A DNA stretch of 64,000 nt, from NCBI RefSeq assembly GCF_000002875.2, contig NC_009399.2:484884-548883 (forward strand). Direction: 5' to 3'. The first letter of the stretch is position 1. Every line of letters starts with the position of its first letter. This document shows, piece after piece, positions 29,663 through 41,086 of the stretch. The stretch comes from Leishmania infantum JPCM5 (Eukaryota; Euglenozoa; Kinetoplastea; Trypanosomatida; Trypanosomatidae). The notes under the pieces are model-generated. The model was not told the origin of the DNA, made no database searches, and saw nothing but the letters and a program-made list of their open reading frames with translations. Both the position numbers and the translations under genes were made by a program.

Positions 29663-31255
29663 CGTGATGGCCTCCCGCCCAAATACACGCGCTCACGTGT
29701 GCCGCTGGAGGATGGGGTGGTGAGGGGAGGCAACGCTGCTCTTGCCCGTGATTGGCTCCGAAAAGGAAAACAAAGAGATGATGACGGTGTGGCAGCTCAG
29801 CTGTGTCCACAGCGTGTATCCGCATGTCCGATAGGCGCGGGGGAGGGAGGGTGTCATGTGGAGACACCCCCCTAAAAGGAGCGAAAAGACGGTGGCACAC
29901 ACGTGTCGTTCCGGCAACTCTCCCCGGAAAAAAAAAAACACATCAACGTGTCAAGCCGTGTGCGCGGGTGGGGTGCCAATCGGAGGAAGAAGCGGGTGAG
30001 CAATGCTGTGGTGATGCGCGTTCACGGCGGCGCCTGTGCCAAGGAGCAACGAGAGAGGGAGAGAGGAACTTCGGGAGGTAGGCGCGCGCACGTGAGGACG
30101 GTCCTACACTGCAGGCAAGAGAGACGCACACGCACAAGTGAAACAACGAACATGCAGAACCCTCGAGTCACGAGCGTAAAGAAGAGGAGAGAGACGTTAG
30201 TGGCGAGGGAGAGAGTGGCAGTGAGAAGCACGGACGCGTTGCATACCATAGGCGCCCACGAAGCGCACCAGCGCGCAACTGCCAGGTGCGCACGCACCAA
30301 GCGCCGGAGGAGCCACATGCGAGCACAAGCACGCGCGTGCACGCAAGTCACGTCAGGCCCGACGCGAAGTGCATACTCCTAACAGCGGTCATCAAGGCTC
30401 GTTATGCGGTTCTGTGCGAGTCCGATCACATCAATGTGGCCGTGTGAGGCGGCACGGAAACGCACGCACACGCTTCCCCAATTAACGCATCGAGCAGCGC
30501 GACTACACCGCAAGTAAGACGGAGGCGCACGAGAAAGAGCGAGGGGGGGGGTGCGCGATACGGCGCGACTGTCAACCATCACGCCGACAGTGTAGCCGCT
30601 TTACCTTTTTGCTTGGCGAATCTCTTCCTTGCTGCCGTTGCTGCTTTATATGCCATATGGGAAGAGGACACGAGGGAGAGAGAGGTGGGGGGGGCAGCAG
30701 GGCGACGTGCCACGCAACGCCACATCACTTACCTTGCCCATCCCCCCTCCACCCGCTACAAAGAATTACCCGAAAGGAGGGAGATGCTGAGCAGCGAATG
30801 CGCTCACGCACACAACGCCGCGCAACCTCGCAAGCACGCAGGCAAGCAGCAGCAGCAGCGCTCTCAGGGAGAGCGCCAACGAAAAGGCTGACGAAGAAGG
30901 GGTGTGTGGGTGCGGACGGAGGCTCGCGCTCAGTTTTCCAGTCGTACAGCAGCGCGTGCGCTGCCGTTCAGGCGGTGGGATTCGTTTTACTTCGCTTGCT
31001 TGCCGACGTTGTGATGTCGACAAAAGCCCCCCTCCACTTCCCACCTCTGTCACTTCGGTTTCTTCTAGAGCTTCGAACAAACACACACACACACAAGCAC
31101 ATATGCAGAGGCTAGAGGAAGACGAGGGGGCAAGCAAGCGGCGGCCTCCACAGCTGCTCGACGTCTCCCTCTCCCTCTCGTCCGCTTTTCAGAGAGAGAC
31201 GCACAAAACCGGACGCACACCGGCCAGCCGCATGCACCCGCTTCACATGCTCCCC
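29663..31255 (-). other. Spacer: IQ-protein leader and topoisomerase II 3' region
   Basis: No gene supported. Contains a short A run near 29930-29938, poly-G near 30543-30551 and (CA)n near 31080-31094. Frames on both strands are low-complexity. Confidence 0.55.
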
Positions 31256-34200
31256 TTACATCAAAACATGTGGCAGCAGACGACCGAGTTGCGCGCCGGC
31301 AAACTGCGCCACCCGCGTCGATAGGCTCACCTTGACGTTGTTCTTTCTGCTCATCGGCTTCTTATTTTTGAATACTGAGCGTGAACCGACCAGCCGCTTC
31401 CCCACAGTGCGCGCGGCGCTATCCGACGGCCTAGCGCCACCGACGGACTCCCCAGGGCGGCGCTTGCTCGGCGGCGGCTTCTCGTACTGGCAGGCGTGCA
31501 CGCGATACGCCGTCGCGCCCTTCGCAGATGCCTCCAGCATCAGCAGCGGCTGCCGAAGCGCCGGCAGCTCTACCCCGCCCGTGATGCTAGACGAGCGCTG
31601 CTCCTTCTGAATCGAGTTGATGAGCACGCGCTCGTACTCCTGAAAGGTCTTGTCGAACTTGTCAAGCTCCGTCAACCACATCTTCACCGGCGTCGTCCTC
31701 TTCAGTTCCTCAATCTGCGCCTGCGTCTTGGCTATGTCTGCCTGGAGTTTCTCGGTGCTCGTGCGGGTGAAGAAGGTGATAGGCTTCTTCAAGATGTAGT
31801 CGAAGCTCTCGTCCACGCGCACGAGGCCGAGCTTCACGCATGTCTTGTGGAGCGTGTCGTCTGTCGCATTCAGGAAGTCAATCTGACCCTGCCGGAAGTG
31901 CTCGACGAACTTGCGCGTCGACTGCAGCCGGGCGAGATCCATCTCCATGAGCCCAATCTTGCGGGTGCGGCGGCGCTTGTACAAGTCAAGGCGACGGTCG
32001 TAGTGCCACTGCAGCACCGGCGAGAGGTCTGAGTCGATCGGGCTAAGCGTGCCGGTTGGCGAAAAGACGGTGCCGTTGATGTAGATACGCTGCGCCAGTG
32101 CTAGGTCTGTCTCGCACTCCGCCCATGTCGTCAGCGAGCCGTCGCGCACGATGAGGTCGATGTCGATGTGGTTGGCGCCAGAGTAGTCGGCGATGCGTTG
32201 CACAACATCCGCGCTGGCGAGGGACGAGATGTGCAGGCGGAACGCTTCGATGCTCGTCATCCACGGAATTTCCGAAATGTGGAAGCGACCGTTTGGGTGC
32301 GCTGTGTACTTGCCCACCGCGATGAACTCGTTGTCGGGGCCGCGCCGCACTGTGCCCTGGAAGCCCACCGCCCACGGCACAAGGTTGCGCACCACCTGCT
32401 TGGCCGACTCGCCGTTGATCATGGCCCGCACCGCTGCCGAGACGTCGAGCGGATGGAATGACGGGATCGTCGTGGCGAAGCCGAAGCCGATGCCGACGGC
32501 ACCGTTGCACAGCAGCATCGGCAGGATGGGAACGTAGTGGTGCGGCTCCACGAAAGTGCCCTCCTCGTCCATGTAGTCCAGTAATGGGTCATCCTCCTCG
32601 GGGAACAGCAGGCGGGCAAAACGGCTGAGCTTCGTGAAAATGTAGCGCGGGGCGGCGTGGTCGTTACCGAGCTGCTGCCGAGAGCCGAACTGACCCTCTG
32701 GCACGAGCAGGTTGATGTTGTTGCCGCCGGTGAAGTTCTGCGCCATCTTCACGATGGTCTCCTGCAGCGAGGCCTCGCCGTGGTGAAACGCCGACGCCTC
32801 TGAGATGTAGCCCGACAGCTGCGCCACCTTCGACGCCTCGGAGTTGTGGCGCCGCAGCATTGCCCACAAAATCTTGCGCTGCGACGGCTTCAGCCCGTCG
32901 ACGCAATGCGGGATGGCGCGGGCGTTGCCGACGAGCGCGAAGTGCACCATCTCCTTGTGCACAAACTCCGGAATGGTCAGTGTCTTCTTGCTGCGATCGA
33001 TATCGATCTCGCCCTGGAAAGCATTAGCCTTCGTCATCCACTCCTTGCGCCACTCCACCTCGGCCGCGTCGAAGACGCTATCGAGCAGCTGGTGGTCCCT
33101 CGCGTCGACGGTGAGCTGCATGATGTTCTTCTCCATGTCAGCAAAGTACTCTTTTCCCTCAGCCGTGGTGGACGTGCCGAGACCTTTGTAGTACTTGGCC
33201 GTGTAGCGCGCACTCGGGTGGGCCCGCTGCCAGCGGTGGAAGTCGCGGAAGCTGTGGAAGGCGATCACCTCCTTGGACTTGCCGCTCACCTTGATCTTCA
33301 CAATGGGTGTCGAGAAGAGGGAGATGTAGCCCGGGTTGTTCTGCAGGAGCTTCGGCCACAGCGACTCGAAGGCGTTGATGACGAGGCCTTTAATGTGCGA
33401 ACCATCCGCGTCTTGATCCGTCATGACGAGAAGCCGCTGATAGCGCAGCTCAGCCGGCGATCGGTACTCCTTACCCAGCTCCAGTCCGAGCGAGAGGAAG
33501 AGGTCTTGCAGTTCCTTGCACGTCTTGAGCCGCTTCAGGTTCTTGTTGCGCACGTTCAGCAGCTTGCCACGCAGTGGGAAGACACCGCAGTACTTCTTCT
33601 GCTCGCTGGAGAGCGAGTTGAGGGCGAGCGCCTTCGCCGAGTCACCCTCTGTAATGATGAGCGTGCGGATGTTCCTGCCGTCGGGCCGCGACGAGGTGGC
33701 GTCGACGAGCTTTGTGATGGCGGATATGAGGGTCTTGCTGCTCAGCCGCCGGCCCGCGCCGATCTCCTTGTTCAGCTCATTCGCGAGCTGGTCGTCCATG
33801 CTGTTCACGTGCGCCTCCAGAAACGGCATCCGCTCAAGGTATTTCTCCAACGTGTTCTTTGGCACGCGCGGCATCGTCACTGTCGACACGAGCCGCGCCT
33901 TACTCTGCGAGTCGAACTTCGGTTGCGTCTGAATGAGGAAGACGAGCACGGTGAAGTGACGCTGCACCCGGTTCGTGTCCACCACCTTGCCGTTCTTCTT
34001 GAAATTCTTGCTCAGCGAGTCGAGGCAGGAGTCTAGGATGTCCATGGCGGCGTTGCAGTGCGTGCCGCCATTGTACGTGACGACGCCATTCACGACGCCG
34101 ACGATGCGCTTCGGGCTCTGCGTCAGCTGCGGCACATACGCGACGCTGCCGTTAGGGCTGGTGTACACAAACGGCTCGGGCGGCATCGACCCGTCCAGGC

Positions 34201-34966
34201 CGGGTAGCGAGTAGAGCCGCGCGTAGTCGGTAAATGTACGGAAGCCGAAGGGCACGTTGTTCAGCCGCACCTCGATCTTGGAGAACATCGCGGCCAGGTC
34301 CATGATGCGCTTGTGCAGCACCCGCTTCATGTCGAGCGAGATGGACGCGTTTGGGAAGCCGAAGTGCGCATAGTCTGGCATGAACTTCACACGCGTCACG
34401 TTCTTCTCCTTCGGATCGACCCGATTCACGCGCGGAGCCGTCGCCATCCGCATGTGGTCCGTCCAGCTCATGTGGAACTCTCGGCCGTCAGTGCGGCAGA
34501 CGACGGAGAACTTTGTGGAAAGAATGTTCGTCAGCTTGGCGCCGTAGCCGTGCCGACCCGCTGTCGTCGACGTCGAGTCGTTGTTGTAGTTCGAGCTGGT
34601 CAGCAGGTGGCCAAAAACCATCTCCGGGATGTACATCTTGTGCTCCCTGCTACGCACAATGGGGAGGCCAGCCCCGTCGTTCTCGACCGTGATCTCGCCC
34701 GTGTCGGAGATGTGGATGCTGATGTACGTCTGCCGCACCGATCCTTTACTGTTGTTGATGTTGTCCGCCGCGTTGAGCAGTATTTCGTCCACGATCTTCA
34801 AGAGACCTTGGTTCACCCGCATCGTCTCCCACACCATCCTGCCCTTCTCCGGATCGAAAATGTACATGGGCGTGGGCTGGGTCTCGATGCTGCCCACGTA
34901 CATCTCCGGTCGAAGGAGTACATGGTCGATCGGGGTGAGCTTCTTATACTTGGAAGCGTCTGTCAT
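31256..34966 (-). CDS. TOP2mt: Mitochondrial (kinetoplast-associated) DNA topoisomerase II
   Basis: An ATP-dependent type IIA topoisomerase that passes one duplex through another. In trypanosomatids this enzyme acts in kinetoplast DNA minicircle decatenation, reattachment and network maintenance. The 1236-residue protein shows the GHKL ATPase (E-I-L-L-N-A-A-D-N at 61-69, E-N-D-G-A-G at 95-100, G-R-H-G-Y-G-A-K at 137-144), a Toprim domain (E440-G-D-S-A-K, P-L-R-G-K-L-L-N-V-R at 464-473, D-Q-D-A-D-G-S-H at 517-524) and the active-site tyrosine Y775 in A-A-P-R-Y. Numbering agrees with the Crithidia mitochondrial enzyme. It lacks the long acidic C-terminal tail of nuclear eukaryotic topoisomerase II and has a short basic tail instead. 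There is no classic presequence at the ATG. A splice acceptor lies 45 bases upstream. Confidence 0.96.
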   Translation of the reverse strand: MTDASKYKKLTPIDHVLLRPEMYVGSIETQPTPMYIFDPEKGRMVWETMRVNQGLLKIVDEILLNAADNINNSKGSVRQTYISIHISDTGEITVENDGAGLPIVRSREHKMYIPEMVFGHLLTSSNYNNDSTSTTAGRHGYGAKLTNILSTKFSVVCRTDGREFHMSWTDHMRMATAPRVNRVDPKEKNVTRVKFMPDYAHFGFPNASISLDMKRVLHKRIMDLAAMFSKIEVRLNNVPFGFRTFTDYARLYSLPGLDGSMPPEPFVYTSPNGSVAYVPQLTQSPKRIVGVVNGVVTYNGGTHCNAAMDILDSCLDSLSKNFKKNGKVVDTNRVQRHFTVLVFLIQTQPKFDSQSKARLVSTVTMPRVPKNTLEKYLERMPFLEAHVNSMDDQLANELNKEIGAGRRLSSKTLISAITKLVDATSSRPDGRNIRTLIITEGDSAKALALNSLSSEQKKYCGVFPLRGKLLNVRNKNLKRLKTCKELQDLFLSLGLELGKEYRSPAELRYQRLLVMTDQDADGSHIKGLVINAFESLWPKLLQNNPGYISLFSTPIVKIKVSGKSKEVIAFHSFRDFHRWQRAHPSARYTAKYYKGLGTSTTAEGKEYFADMEKNIMQLTVDARDHQLLDSVFDAAEVEWRKEWMTKANAFQGEIDIDRSKKTLTIPEFVHKEMVHFALVGNARAIPHCVDGLKPSQRKILWAMLRRHNSEASKVAQLSGYISEASAFHHGEASLQETIVKMAQNFTGGNNINLLVPEGQFGSRQQLGNDHAAPRYIFTKLSRFARLLFPEEDDPLLDYMDEEGTFVEPHHYVPILPMLLCNGAVGIGFGFATTIPSFHPLDVSAAVRAMINGESAKQVVRNLVPWAVGFQGTVRRGPDNEFIAVGKYTAHPNGRFHISEIPWMTSIEAFRLHISSLASADVVQRIADYSGANHIDIDLIVRDGSLTTWAECETDLALAQRIYINGTVFSPTGTLSPIDSDLSPVLQWHYDRRLDLYKRRRTRKIGLMEMDLARLQSTRKFVEHFRQGQIDFLNATDDTLHKTCVKLGLVRVDESFDYILKKPITFFTRTSTEKLQADIAKTQAQIEELKRTTPVKMWLTELDKFDKTFQEYERVLINSIQKEQRSSSITGGVELPALRQPLLMLEASAKGATAYRVHACQYEKPPPSKRRPGESVGGARPSDSAARTVGKRLVGSRSVFKNKKPMSRKNNVKVSLSTRVAQFAGAQLGRLLPHVLM

Positions 34967-36844
34967 CCTCTACCGCTTATATATATATGTGTGTGGGGGG
35001 TGGGTGGGTGCTGGGGAGGAGGGAGGGAACGAGCCCGTGCACGATCTTGTCTGTCTCTGCCTTTCTGTGCTCCGGTGGGTGCGGGCGGCTCTGTCCAAGC
35101 CCGGTATCTGCTTCTGGGAACAGGAGACACAGACGCAGGCTCAACACACCCAACACATTTATATAGATAGAGACTTGCAAATAAAGAGTCGTGTCGTTAA
35201 AGCTTCTATGATGATGCAGATAGTCAACACACGCCTGCTCCCTTCTCTCTTTCTCTCTGAATTTGACGGTTTCGGCCAGCCTCCTCGGCGCTCTCTCTCT
35301 CTCGCTCTCTCTCTCGCCGTGTCTGTCTGCGAGTGCGTCACAGGCTGCTCGGCCAATGCGGTGGCGTGCACAACGCGCACACGAGCAGATCTGTTTCACA
35401 GACCCTCGAAACGCACGCGCCACGGGTGGGGCGCGAGGGAAGTGGCTGGAGGCTGCGCTGAGCAGCGTCTATGCAACGCCTGTATGCTTTCAATAACGTC
35501 TATGTGTGTATGGGTGGCAGCGAAAAGGGACTGGGGGAGGGCCGCCTTTACGCCAATGGTGCCTCGCTGCCGTGTAACGCTTTTGCGTTGTCCGCGTCGT
35601 CGTCTATGCGTGGCTGGCGAGTGCGCCACAACGCACGGGTGCGTGCGTAGAGGGGATAATGGCAGGGATTGGTGCAAGACGGAGAGAGAGGGAGTGCAAG
35701 GGGGAAGGCGTTTTTCATGCAAGGCGCATACGCACGGCTAGTGCGCGCGCAGGGGCGAGAGAGAGAGAGGAGGAGGGGGGGGGGCGCGGCGGGGGCGGTG
35801 TCTTCATGAGAAGGCATCGTTGCATGTTTTCTTAGTCGTCCTGTCAGCGGGTGCGCCCATGGTGGGGGGACAGGAAGGGAGGCGAGCGTCGCGCACCACT
35901 ATGCGCTCTCTCGCATCAAGGGGACGCCCTCCGCTCTGCTCTTCACATGTGCTACGCACTCGCTGTTTCCATGCTTGCGTTCTTTTTGCTTTCCTTCACG
36001 ATCCTAACAGCGGCGCTGCGCATCTGCGGGGACGATGCTGGGCGTGTGCGAGGGGCAGCGGTGGTGGTGAAGGAGGGAAGGGCTACCGATGCAAGTCGCG
36101 TGGGCAGAGGGAGGCAGAAAGAGGAAAGGTGCATTCAAACACAGGAGCCGTGCGTGAAACGCACGAGAATGAGAACATCAACGCGAACACGACGAGGGTT
36201 CAGGAGAGCTAGAGCGCCCGCTAATCATTGGCAGCCAGTCCAGAGAGGAGAGGAGCAGCAACGTGAAGTCGATCGGTGCAACGGACATCAGCTTCGCCGC
36301 CTAACCATGCGCGTCTGCCTGTGTGCCTACCGGAGGAGTGGAGGAAACGCATACACCGACGGCAAGATCGACGACGACGACGACACACACACACACACAC
36401 ACATACACACCCGAACAGAAATGAATAGCCCGTTGAGCGTCCCCTCGTCCTCACCCCTTTCCTCCACACGAGAAACAGGGTTGCTTTTTCACTGAAGCAG
36501 GCGACACTGCTGATGGCCAACGCGAACAACACCACATCTAAGGCAGGAGAAGAGGAGGAGGGGTAGCACAGAAGGGGGAGAGAGCGAAGCCACACAGACA
36601 CACAAACGCACACGTGTGTGTGGTGCGTGTGCGCCTTCTCGCAACGCAGCACAGCAGCAGCGATAACGACGTGGGAGAGTGGCAGTAAAAGGACAGCACA
36701 GGTGAAGCAAAGGTGAGGGATGCAAGAGGACGCATACGCACCCAAGACACGGCGGAGGGGAGCACAGGAACACACCACCCCTCGCCTACGCCGATGGACA
36801 GGGTGCGGTGGGGGGAGGTGGGAGTGGGAGGAGGGGTTGGGGCA
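34967..36844 (-). other. Spacer: topoisomerase II leader and deubiquitinase 3' region
   Basis: No gene supported. (TA)n at about 34979-34987, (CT)n around 35290-35316, (GA)n at 35757-35770 and (CA)n at 36385-36402. Frames are low-complexity. Confidence 0.55.
35011..35012 (-). promoter_or_regulatory. Candidate trans-splice acceptor AG for topoisomerase II
   Basis: The minus strand reads ttccctccctcctcccc followed by AG, leaving a 44-base leader before the ATG at 34966. Confidence 0.5.
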
Positions 36845-39800
36845 CTACTTATTAGAGATCTTCAGCTGCGGGCTGTGCTGGGCAACGTAGCGAGAACCTG
36901 GCTTCTCGCGCGGCTTGGCATGGTTCAGCATTAGGCTGGCGACGTACTGGGACGTGTTCTTGGTGTGCACCCAGAACAGGTGCACGTGCTCCTCCCAGTT
37001 CTCGAAGTGGTATACTTGCCCCGCCACCATCATCACCCCAAAGCCCTCGGCGTTGTTCAGCGCATCCTTGGGTAGATAGGTCGTCTGCAGCATTATGTCG
37101 AGTGCCTCGCGCACCGTCGTGGTGCGGTCGATTGTGATGAGGAACGGCTGCCCGAAAGCGCTGCGCTGCTGCTGCAGTCCCAGTAACGTGCTGCGGTCGT
37201 GCGTCGAGTAGTTCATGTGGCAGCACGCGATCCGCTGCTCCGTGCCCTGGAGCGGCGCCGCCGCTTGAATATCCACCTCGAACTTGCGCAGCGCCGACGC
37301 CTCCAGCGCGGACTCCTCGGCGCCGGTCTTGGACATGGCCACCTCGTGCATCGCCGCGATGACGTGCCTGGCTGAGTCCACGAAGCTCAGCGTGAAGTGC
37401 GGTGACTGAAGGGTGTCCTGCATGGTGCCCCACACGTCCGCCTCGCGCTGCCACGCCGGCACAGACTCGCAAATGCGCCGCACGAGGCCCTGGCGGGTGA
37501 TGCTGGCGAGGTCGACGCTGTAGGTTTCGCGGTGCAGTGCGTGGCCCGCGTGGTCCCGCAGCGTGACGGTGACGACGCCAACGTTCTGGTGCTGCTCGCG
37601 GGCTTCAGCCAGTCGCTCGTAGTACAACACTGAGGTCTTATTGTATGAGTCCAGGTAGAGCAGGTCGGCCACGGTAAGTCGGCTGCTGTACGGCGTCGGC
37701 GACACCTCTGGCGCCGGCTCACCAGTGCTGCAGCACTGGTACAACTGCAGACGATTCGGGTCGAAGGCGATGGTGCGACCGATGGCGGCGCACACGGCCT
37801 CGTAATTCCAGCTAAAGAGCATGCGACACGAGTGCTCCGTAGGCAGCGTCGCCACGGAAATCTCGTGTAGCGTGGAGAGCTGCACCGCCTCGTACGGGTT
37901 CAGCGTGGCGGCGATGCGAATCGGGTCGGCCTCCGCCGCTGCGTTCGCCACAGCGGTGGCACTGCTGCCAGTGGTATCCATGGCCAGCGTCGGCGTTGGA
38001 CTCACACTGCTCGTGACGCCGCACGTCGTGGACGTGCTTGCTGTGACGATGCCGTCGCCAGTGCTGCCGGTGCTCGGTGTCTTCTTCTTCGCATCCGACG
38101 CCGCGGACTCGGAGCTGTTGATCAGCGCTGTCGAGTCTCCCTGCTGCGGCACGCCAGTGGTGGAGGCGTCGGCGGCCCCCTCGGACTCCCCGCCAGGCAC
38201 CGCCGAGTGCAGAGGCGAGGTTGTCGGCGCGACATCAGCGGCACCGCCTGTCGACGTTCGCTCCTTCTTCGCTGCAGAGGACGACGACGCCGCCGCCGCC
38301 GCCGCCACGGCGCAGCGCTGCCGCTCCAGTGTTGTCTGCCGGTACGCGTCGTCGTTTGCTCGGTGGCTGCGCTCCACCTCGATGATGTGTACGTCGAGGC
38401 TGTTGCGCGTGTCGCGGTAGTAGTTGAGGATAGATAGGTAGCGATAAGAGGCGGGGATCGCTCGCAGCTGCGCCACCACTACGCAGCCGGACTTGAAGTC
38501 ACCCAAGTCGAGGTGCTCGTTGAGCTCGACCGGCGTGTGATCGCCACGCTCGAGGAAGAAGCGGAACATCGACGGCGGTGGCGGCTGCGGCCTTGCTACT
38601 GGGGCGTCGGATGAGGATGGCGCCGCGTCGTCCGATAGGCCGAGAAAGTCGCGGTACACGGCGCCGCAACAGTACGTCTTGGCTGCCTTGTCGATGAGCC
38701 GACTGCCAACGTACTGGATAGTGTTGGCGGAGTAGTCGTAGTACTTGAAGAAGATGAGGGCGCGGTCATAGCCAACGACGGGCAGCACCGGTAGCGCGAC
38801 GGTCGATGCCGCAGGGGCCGGCTGCAGGAGGGGGTGCCCGAACGGGAGCTCGAGGTGCACGTTGCGCACGGCCACCGTCCGCTTGTTTGGCATGTAGCAT
38901 GTCAGCATCACCGACATCGTCCGCCGCGACTCGCTCAGCAACAGGGCAACAGTGTTGCAGCCGTCAGTGACGGCAGCCATCGCAACAGGAAGCGTTTCCT
39001 TGTCGGTCGTGACGACGTACTCGACTGTGGCGGCGTAGTCGGAGTGGTCGAGGGTGATGTGCAGTGCCTTCGCCTCTGTCGGGCTCGACATCTCCACCGT
39101 GTAGCAGCGGCCGGTGTCGTCCTGCTGGATGCTGCGGATCAGGCCGCACTCCTTCGTCACGCCGTGCAGCCCTGGCAAGGGCACCTTCGCCTGGTCGACG
39201 TAGAGGCACATCGTCAGCGCGGTGGTGTTCTCCTCCGGGGTGAGGAAATCCTTCAGGCACTCCTGCGGCTGCTGAGGAGCGACGCCCTTGTGCTCCATGT
39301 TTTCTGCGTATGTCGGAAGAGCGATGGACGGCCGCAGCGCCGATCCATCGCTGCACCGCCACAGGCGACAGTTGAAAGCCGTCACGCCCTGCCGTGCCAT
39401 CTCCGGCTGCGCGGCCAGCGCCTCGTACACCGCCGCCAGCGTATCTGACTTGCGAACTGTTATGACGCAGTCGGCGAACCGGCGCCACTGCTGAATATCG
39501 CGGGAGAAGAGTTCGGTGCTGCACACGGAGTCGCAGTACTTGCTGAGGGCGGCATCAGTGATGCAGTACATCGTGACGGACAACCGGGCCTCCTCGGCCT
39601 CGCGCAGCTGTCGCTCTTCTTCCTGGATGGCACGCCGCATCGCCTCCTTGACACGGTCGGATACGATGTCGGTCGGCGACGGCGCGAGAATCGCCGCCGC
39701 GTCGGCGCGGCGCACGTAGGAGAGGATGTACGCGTTCGCCCCTCCCATGAGCGACGCGTCGTGGCGGAAGCTGTCGACCGAGCCGGCGCCGCGGCCGTAG

Positions 39801-41086
39801 TTGGCGCGCACCGCCACGTCCTCCGGCACCTGACGCACGTTCTCGTCGTCGTACTCGAGCCAACGACAGAAGCGCTGCCCCACCGGGTCCCACTCCCGGA
39901 TGTAGCAGTAGTAGTGGCCACTGCGGGCCGTGCCGCGGTGCACGATCACCCCTTGCAGGTCGTAGATGGCGGGCGAGTCGCTGCTGAAAGGAACAACCGC
40001 GGAGCCCAACTTGCTTCCAGCACCTACGCCACCGCTAGCTGCTGCGGCGACCGGCTTCTCCAGGGAACGAAGGTCGAGGACGACAGGGAACTCCAGCGGC
40101 GTATTCACCTTCCGCATCTCCAATGTCGGAGAAGTCAAGTCCATGGCGAAGCGCTTCAGATGGAACCAGGTCACGGCAGGGAAGCGAGTGTAGCTGTAGC
40201 CCTTCTCGGCATCCATGTACACCACCGGCATCCCCTCCCGCTCCACACGGTACTTGTTCTCGCCGACGAGCTTATCGCGCGCGGTGAGTGAGGTCAGACT
40301 GCCTAGCAGTGTGCTGTGCTGGCCAAGAGGGATGTGCACGTCATAGTAGGTGTCGGCGCGGCGCGAGACGTACGACTTGTCTAGCGTCTCCACGAACTGC
40401 TCGCCACGCCCCTCGAACAGTTGGTTGATGGCGCCCTCCGTCACGGTGCCTTTCATCCGCTCCTCCAAGTTGTCGCGCAGCAGAGTCGCCATCTCCTGGA
40501 TGTCGTGCTGCACGTACAGCTCCTTGCGGCCCCAGCCAAAGGCGTTGGTCAGCACAGTGGTGCGCGCCGGCGTGGTGCGCTCCTGCATCTGGAAGAAGGT
40601 CTCCTGCAGGGCCTTGTACACTGACGGCCCGTCGTCGCCTTCGACAGGGATGCGGTAGACGGCGGTGCGGAAGTAGCTGATGTGGAAGAGCAGCTGCAGC
40701 AGTGAGTTCAGGTAGCAGGTACAGCCCTCGTTGATGAGCCCCACTGCTGTTGGCACCGTTTCGGCCTCTTCGTCGTCGTCCGCGTCCACAGGGGATGGAC
40801 CAGCGGCGTCATCGGCAGCGCTCCCAGCCTTGCCGACGCGGCTGCGGAGTGCACGACGACTCACATGAGCGTCGCCCTCGTCATCCGCAAAGGTGGTGCC
40901 GCTACTACTGCTGGAAGTAACAGCCAGGCGGTCGCTGCGCTGCGCGTGGACGTCCTCGCCGTGATCGTCGCTGCTGAGCTGCGAGCACAGCGACGACCCT
41001 CGGCAGGTGTCCATCGTCCTATTCCCCTCCGCGCCGTTCGAAGACCGGTCTTCCGCGTACGCATCACCCACATTGGTGGACTCCAT
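36845..41086 (-). CDS. Ubiquitin carboxyl-terminal hydrolase, USP7-like (peptidase C19)
   Basis: A 1413-residue cysteine protease that removes ubiquitin from proteins. The USP catalytic core spans about 112-460: Cys box G-L-I-N-E-G-C-T-C-Y-L-N-S with catalytic C124 and oxyanion N119, then Q-H-D-I-Q-E at 193-198. The His box G-H-Y-Y-C-Y holds H391, and the catalytic Asp is D413 in W-L-E-Y-D-D. The order, the long C-terminal half (about 480-1413) with probable ubiquitin-like domains, and core similarity point to the USP7/HAUSP group. There is no visible N-terminal MATH/TRAF domain; instead about 110 Ser/Asp-rich residues. A disordered Ala/Ser/Thr-rich insertion lies at about 925-1040. Substrates are unknown. 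Confidence 0.92.
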   Translation of the reverse strand: MESTNVGDAYAEDRSSNGAEGNRTMDTCRGSSLCSQLSSDDHGEDVHAQRSDRLAVTSSSSSGTTFADDEGDAHVSRRALRSRVGKAGSAADDAAGPSPVDADDDEEAETVPTAVGLINEGCTCYLNSLLQLLFHISYFRTAVYRIPVEGDDGPSVYKALQETFFQMQERTTPARTTVLTNAFGWGRKELYVQHDIQEMATLLRDNLEERMKGTVTEGAINQLFEGRGEQFVETLDKSYVSRRADTYYDVHIPLGQHSTLLGSLTSLTARDKLVGENKYRVEREGMPVVYMDAEKGYSYTRFPAVTWFHLKRFAMDLTSPTLEMRKVNTPLEFPVVLDLRSLEKPVAAAASGGVGAGSKLGSAVVPFSSDSPAIYDLQGVIVHRGTARSGHYYCYIREWDPVGQRFCRWLEYDDENVRQVPEDVAVRANYGRGAGSVDSFRHDASLMGGANAYILSYVRRADAAAILAPSPTDIVSDRVKEAMRRAIQEEERQLREAEEARLSVTMYCITDAALSKYCDSVCSTELFSRDIQQWRRFADCVITVRKSDTLAAVYEALAAQPEMARQGVTAFNCRLWRCSDGSALRPSIALPTYAENMEHKGVAPQQPQECLKDFLTPEENTTALTMCLYVDQAKVPLPGLHGVTKECGLIRSIQQDDTGRCYTVEMSSPTEAKALHITLDHSDYAATVEYVVTTDKETLPVAMAAVTDGCNTVALLLSESRRTMSVMLTCYMPNKRTVAVRNVHLELPFGHPLLQPAPAASTVALPVLPVVGYDRALIFFKYYDYSANTIQYVGSRLIDKAAKTYCCGAVYRDFLGLSDDAAPSSSDAPVARPQPPPPSMFRFFLERGDHTPVELNEHLDLGDFKSGCVVVAQLRAIPASYRYLSILNYYRDTRNSLDVHIIEVERSHRANDDAYRQTTLERQRCAVAAAAAASSSSAAKKERTSTGGAADVAPTTSPLHSAVPGGESEGAADASTTGVPQQGDSTALINSSESAASDAKKKTPSTGSTGDGIVTASTSTTCGVTSSVSPTPTLAMDTTGSSATAVANAAAEADPIRIAATLNPYEAVQLSTLHEISVATLPTEHSCRMLFSWNYEAVCAAIGRTIAFDPNRLQLYQCCSTGEPAPEVSPTPYSSRLTVADLLYLDSYNKTSVLYYERLAEAREQHQNVGVVTVTLRDHAGHALHRETYSVDLASITRQGLVRRICESVPAWQREADVWGTMQDTLQSPHFTLSFVDSARHVIAAMHEVAMSKTGAEESALEASALRKFEVDIQAAAPLQGTEQRIACCHMNYSTHDRSTLLGLQQQRSAFGQPFLITIDRTTTVREALDIMLQTTYLPKDALNNAEGFGVMMVAGQVYHFENWEEHVHLFWVHTKNTSQYVASLMLNHAKPREKPGSRYVAQHSPQLKISNK